Positions 14,605 through 17,041 of a stretch of DNA of 17,041 nucleotides are shown in pieces; positions within the stretch are counted from its first letter, which is position 1; each line of letters begins with the position of its first letter. Source of the DNA: JANQLU01 sp964434955 (GTDB taxonomy: Bacteria; Planctomycetota; Planctomycetia; Pirellulales; Pirellulaceae); assembly GCA_964434955.1 (NCBI GenBank), contig CAYSXI010000113.1:1-17041 (forward strand), in the 5' to 3' direction. A model generated the notes under the pieces. It did not search any database and had not been told where the DNA came from. It saw only the letters and a program-made list of their open reading frames with translations. Made by a program: the position numbers and the translations under genes.

Positions 14605-14623
14605 GAACGTTTTGAAACCGTTC
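14605..14623. promoter_or_regulatory. 19-bp inverted repeat upstream of the LacI-family gene
   Basis: The sequence GAACGTTTTGAAACCGTTC pairs at eight of nine positions about a central G (14614). It contains the GAAACCG half-site and ends 21 bases before the regulator's ATG and 27 bases upstream of the TTGACA of the divergent promoter. It is a good place for autorepression and for joint control of both directions. Confidence 0.6.
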
Positions 14624-14644
14624 TGATTGCCATATTCGTACGAG

Positions 14645-15649
14645 ATGACACAAAAAAAAATCACCATTCAAGATATCGCTAAAACAGCCAATGTCTCGAA
14701 AAGCACGGTCTCAAGGGTCCTCAACGACACAACCGCCGTCAAGGAAGACAAAAAACAGGCCGTTCTGGAAGCGATGAAAAAACTCGATTTCCAGCCAAAT
14801 ATCTTTGCTCGCGGTCTGGCGGGCGGAAGCACGATGGCTTTGGGGATTGTGACTCAAAACATCGGTAGTCCGTTTTACGATTCGGTCACCCAAGGCATCG
14901 TCTCCGAACTGGTTGGAACCAACTACTCTCCGATCTTTGTCGATGGCCAATGGGATCAAGACGTGACTCGGGCCGGGATACGTACCCTGATTGCGAGACA
15001 AGTTGACGGCCTGATTGTTGTTGGTGGATATCTGTCCGAAGATACGCTCAAGGAAATCCGCGATGACAAGCCCATTGTCGTTGTCGCTCGAAATATGGAA
15101 TCCTGGGAAGGGAGCTGCATTTATGTCGACAACGAAAAAGGCGGATACGAAGCAACCAAGTATCTGATCGATTGTGGGCACAAACAGATTGCTCATATCA
15201 CCGGAATTGTCGATCACCAGGACTCAATTGACCGCCTCAACGGCTACAAGCGTGCGTTGGACGAAGCCGATATCGCGTTTGACGAAAACTTGATTTATGA
15301 AGGCGACTTCAACGGACAGTCGGGAGTCCTCGCCATCGAATCGTTTCTGATGCAGAAACGACAGTTCTCGGCACTTTTTGCCGCCAATGACGAAATGGCG
15401 TTTGGAGCCAGGCTCGCACTTTATCGAAAAGGCATTCGAGTCCCCGAAGATGTGTCAATCATTGGGTTCGACAATCAACCGGACTCGGCTTACATGACGC
15501 CGCCGCTGACGACGATGGCGCAACCGTCATCGGAAATGGGGCGTTGCGCCGCAAGGGCCCTAATTAGCGTTCTGAAAAACGAGAGCTTCGATATCCCCAA
15601 GTTCAACGCTGACATGGTGATTCGGGAATCGGTCAAGCAGGTCCGTTAG
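14645..15649 (+). CDS. LacI-family transcriptional regulator
   Basis: 334 residues from ATG 14645-14647; the TTG six codons earlier is not needed. Residues 6-28 are the DNA-reading helix-turn-helix ITIQDIAKTANVSKSTVSRV followed by LND, then the hinge region with PNIFARGLAGG. About 60-334 is the periplasmic-binding-protein-like effector domain: ALGIVTQNIGSPFYDSV, VDGLIVVGG, GHKQIAHITG, FAANDEMAFGARLAL and VSIIGFDN are all standard. A sugar or sugar phosphate should release it from DNA. It is divergent from the DUF1559-symporter-phosphorylase-glycosidase run, with a 19-bp inverted repeat in its own promoter region, so local repression and autocontrol are the natural reading. Related half-sites at the PEP-CTERM promoter extend the probable regulon. 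No terminator is clear after it. Confidence 0.93.
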   Translation: MTQKKITIQDIAKTANVSKSTVSRVLNDTTAVKEDKKQAVLEAMKKLDFQPNIFARGLAGGSTMALGIVTQNIGSPFYDSVTQGIVSELVGTNYSPIFVDGQWDQDVTRAGIRTLIARQVDGLIVVGGYLSEDTLKEIRDDKPIVVVARNMESWEGSCIYVDNEKGGYEATKYLIDCGHKQIAHITGIVDHQDSIDRLNGYKRALDEADIAFDENLIYEGDFNGQSGVLAIESFLMQKRQFSALFAANDEMAFGARLALYRKGIRVPEDVSIIGFDNQPDSAYMTPPLTTMAQPSSEMGRCAARALISVLKNESFDIPKFNADMVIRESVKQVR

Positions 15650-15746
15650 AAACGGTTGACGCTCCCACTCGTTATCGCCTTCAAAAAGAGTCGCGTCATC
15701 TTGGGTCGCGAATCCCTTTGCTATTTCTTCGAATGCGCGGTCCGGC

Positions 15747-17041
15747 TCAGGCCTGATTTTTGCCCAAGGCGTTCAACTCATTGGGTGCATCGACGGGTTG
15801 TTTCTCAAAGCCGGGTTTTTCCCAGCAAAGGACCCACAGCAGGGCCATCATCAACAAGGTGGTCAATTGCAGGCCATACAGGGCGGCCACCACGTGACTA
15901 AATCCCGACACGACGAACAACGCGACAAGGAGCGTTGCGATTTTGATCGTTTGAAACCGACTGAATACCTGCTGACCCATCAAGCCGACCAGCAAGTACA
16001 TCGGCAACAGCAAGAGCGTGAGGTCGTAGGAAAAAAGGTGCGGCGTCGCCAACAAGGTCGCCAAGACCAGGCAACTGAATTCGATTGTCCGGCGCGTGGA
16101 CCTGGGCAAATCGCGGATCTGGAAATTCAGTCGAACCAGCAGCACGCCAATCAACCCAACCGAAATCAACCAACTGATTTTCGTATGCCAAGTCGATTCT
16201 CCCCCACCCAGCATCGAAAGAAACCCAAACAGGCAGTGCGATTTGTAGAGGTCGTATCCACTTGTTTCAACATAGTCCCCTGCCCCGAGACAAAACTGCG
16301 TGTAACGAACACATGTTTCGCCGCCAAGCGAAAAGCACATGCCGACAAACACACCCACGACCAATAACGATCCGATCACAAACCCCCATTGGCGGCGGGC
16401 CAACATGGAAATGCCGATCGGCAACGCCAACTGAGGTTTGAACGCCATCAATCCAAACGTCAAGCCAGATGCGAATCGTCTGGAGTTCAGATAAAGAAAA
16501 AACGCGACGGCCAAGACAAACAAGCAGAAAGTGCCCTTCTGACCTGTTGTGATGCTTCGGATCACCGGAACGTAAATTGCGCCTGCGACCAGCAGCCACG
16601 GCAAGTAATGGTTGAGATCGGTTGATCGTCTTCGACCCCCCCCGTTTTCTTCGATCGATCTCAAACAGCGGAGCATCAAGAAGTGTGAGCCCAGGAAGAA
16701 AGCGATCATCGAGAAAATGAAGAGCCAAGCCGCAATCGCGTAGGGCAAAAACGAGAATGGTACCCAGAACATGTAATAGAACGGCGGGTACACCATGGCG
16801 AAGTATTCATTCTCCGTCCAGCGAAAACCCAGCAAGCTTTCGTCGTGCTGAAGCTGTTTCAAGTGATGGTGGTCGAATAGTGCGTCGGGCCCTCCGGTTC
16901 TCAACGCATAGCCACCAATCCATTCCTGCAGGAAATCACCCGCGATCGGCGAGCCAACCTGATTGTTGTGCTGCCCAAAGTTGGGTGACTGCCAGAGTAC
17001 CAGGCCGAGGATGCCAAGACATACTGCGAGCGGAAGCCAGA
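15747..17041 (-). CDS. GT87/DUF2029-type membrane glycosyltransferase, N-terminus cut by window edge
   Basis: 430 residues are visible; the frame stays open through the window's right edge, so the TTG at 16904 is not the true start. The visible part begins with a membrane helix (WLPLAVCLGILGLVLW), then NFGQHNNQVGSPIAGDFLQEW, where the Asp of GDFLQEW matches the early loop Asp common in GT-C enzymes of the polyprenyl-phosphate-mannose type. Later: VYPPFYY, ITTGQKGTF and FGLMAFKPQLALP, which is the family's central stretch, and TPHLFSYDLTLLLLP. About nine to ten helices in total. Such enzymes transfer a sugar from a polyprenyl-phosphate donor on the outer side of the membrane. It is downstream of and convergent with the LacI gene, and has no visible tie to the sugar-use locus. 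A G8 tract (16636-16643) lies in the coding sequence. Confidence 0.8.
   Translation of the reverse strand, partial: WLPLAVCLGILGLVLWQSPNFGQHNNQVGSPIAGDFLQEWIGGYALRTGGPDALFDHHHLKQLQHDESLLGFRWTENEYFAMVYPPFYYMFWVPFSFLPYAIAAWLFIFSMIAFFLGSHFLMLRCLRSIEENGGGRRRSTDLNHYLPWLLVAGAIYVPVIRSITTGQKGTFCLFVLAVAFFLYLNSRRFASGLTFGLMAFKPQLALPIGISMLARRQWGFVIGSLLVVGVFVGMCFSLGGETCVRYTQFCLGAGDYVETSGYDLYKSHCLFGFLSMLGGGESTWHTKISWLISVGLIGVLLVRLNFQIRDLPRSTRRTIEFSCLVLATLLATPHLFSYDLTLLLLPMYLLVGLMGQQVFSRFQTIKIATLLVALFVVSGFSHVVAALYGLQLTTLLMMALLWVLCWEKPGFEKQPVDAPNELNALGKNQA

Noticed and set aside
15690..15712. TCGCG/CGCGA hairpin after the LacI gene as a terminator
   Set aside because: The stem is only five pairs with an 11-base loop and no T-run follows.
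16636..16643. G8 tract (minus strand) in the glycosyltransferase gene as a phase-variation switch
   Set aside because: The frame is intact, a single tract of eight is short for switching, and a G-run also occurs in the glycosidase gene near 6165-6171 with no sign of a switch.

Overview
The window is two unlike pieces of DNA joined near position 1,060. Bases 1 to about 1,060 are AT-rich and hold two minus-strand genes of Bacteroidota character: the start of a biotin-dependent acyl-CoA carboxylase carboxyltransferase subunit, and the C-terminal part of a VOC (glyoxalase-fold) protein. From about 1,060 to the end the DNA is visibly richer in G+C. Its gene set is that of a planctomycete, probably Pirellulales-like: a DUF1559 pseudopilin-type protein, a PEP-CTERM exported protein, a type I sulfatase, small lipoproteins and a TonB-type receptor. 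A VOC gene and a TonB receptor gene both break off at the same point with no mobile element there, so I read the junction as an assembly or amplification chimera and not as biology.

Layout of the planctomycete part. A TonB-dependent receptor N-terminus (minus, cut by the junction) is divergent from a type I sulfatase (plus, GTG start). The sulfatase overlaps a six-helix membrane protein gene by 4 bases. A strong hairpin terminator lies between that gene and a convergent PEP-CTERM protein gene. Then comes a minus-strand run read from 14.5 kb down to 5.8 kb: DUF1559 protein, small lipoprotein, GPH-family sugar:cation symporter, a very large (1,173-residue) cytosolic glycoside-phosphorylase-like enzyme, and a clan-A (GH2/GH5-like) lipoprotein glycosidase. 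A LacI-family regulator is divergent from this run. The right edge holds a GT87/DUF2029-type membrane glycosyltransferase whose N-terminus lies outside the window.

How the parts may work together. The lipoprotein glycosidase would trim a glycan outside the cytoplasm, the symporter would import oligosaccharides, and the large enzyme would cleave them inside the cell, probably by phosphorolysis. The PEP-CTERM protein looks like a secreted beta-sandwich glycan-binding protein. A GAAACCG half-site recurs at the two best promoters: around the PEP-CTERM promoter (a perfect 12-bp palindrome over the expected start, and a second near-palindrome 73 bp upstream) and in the LacI/DUF1559 divergent region. 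In both, the site falls 42 to 44 bp downstream of a TTGACA box. This suggests the LacI protein controls itself, the five-gene run and the PEP-CTERM gene as one small regulon. The substrate is not shown by the sequence. A beta-glucan is my best guess, from the resemblance of the large enzyme to GH94/GH149/GH161-type phosphorylases.

I saw no tRNA, rRNA, CRISPR array, insertion sequence or attachment site.
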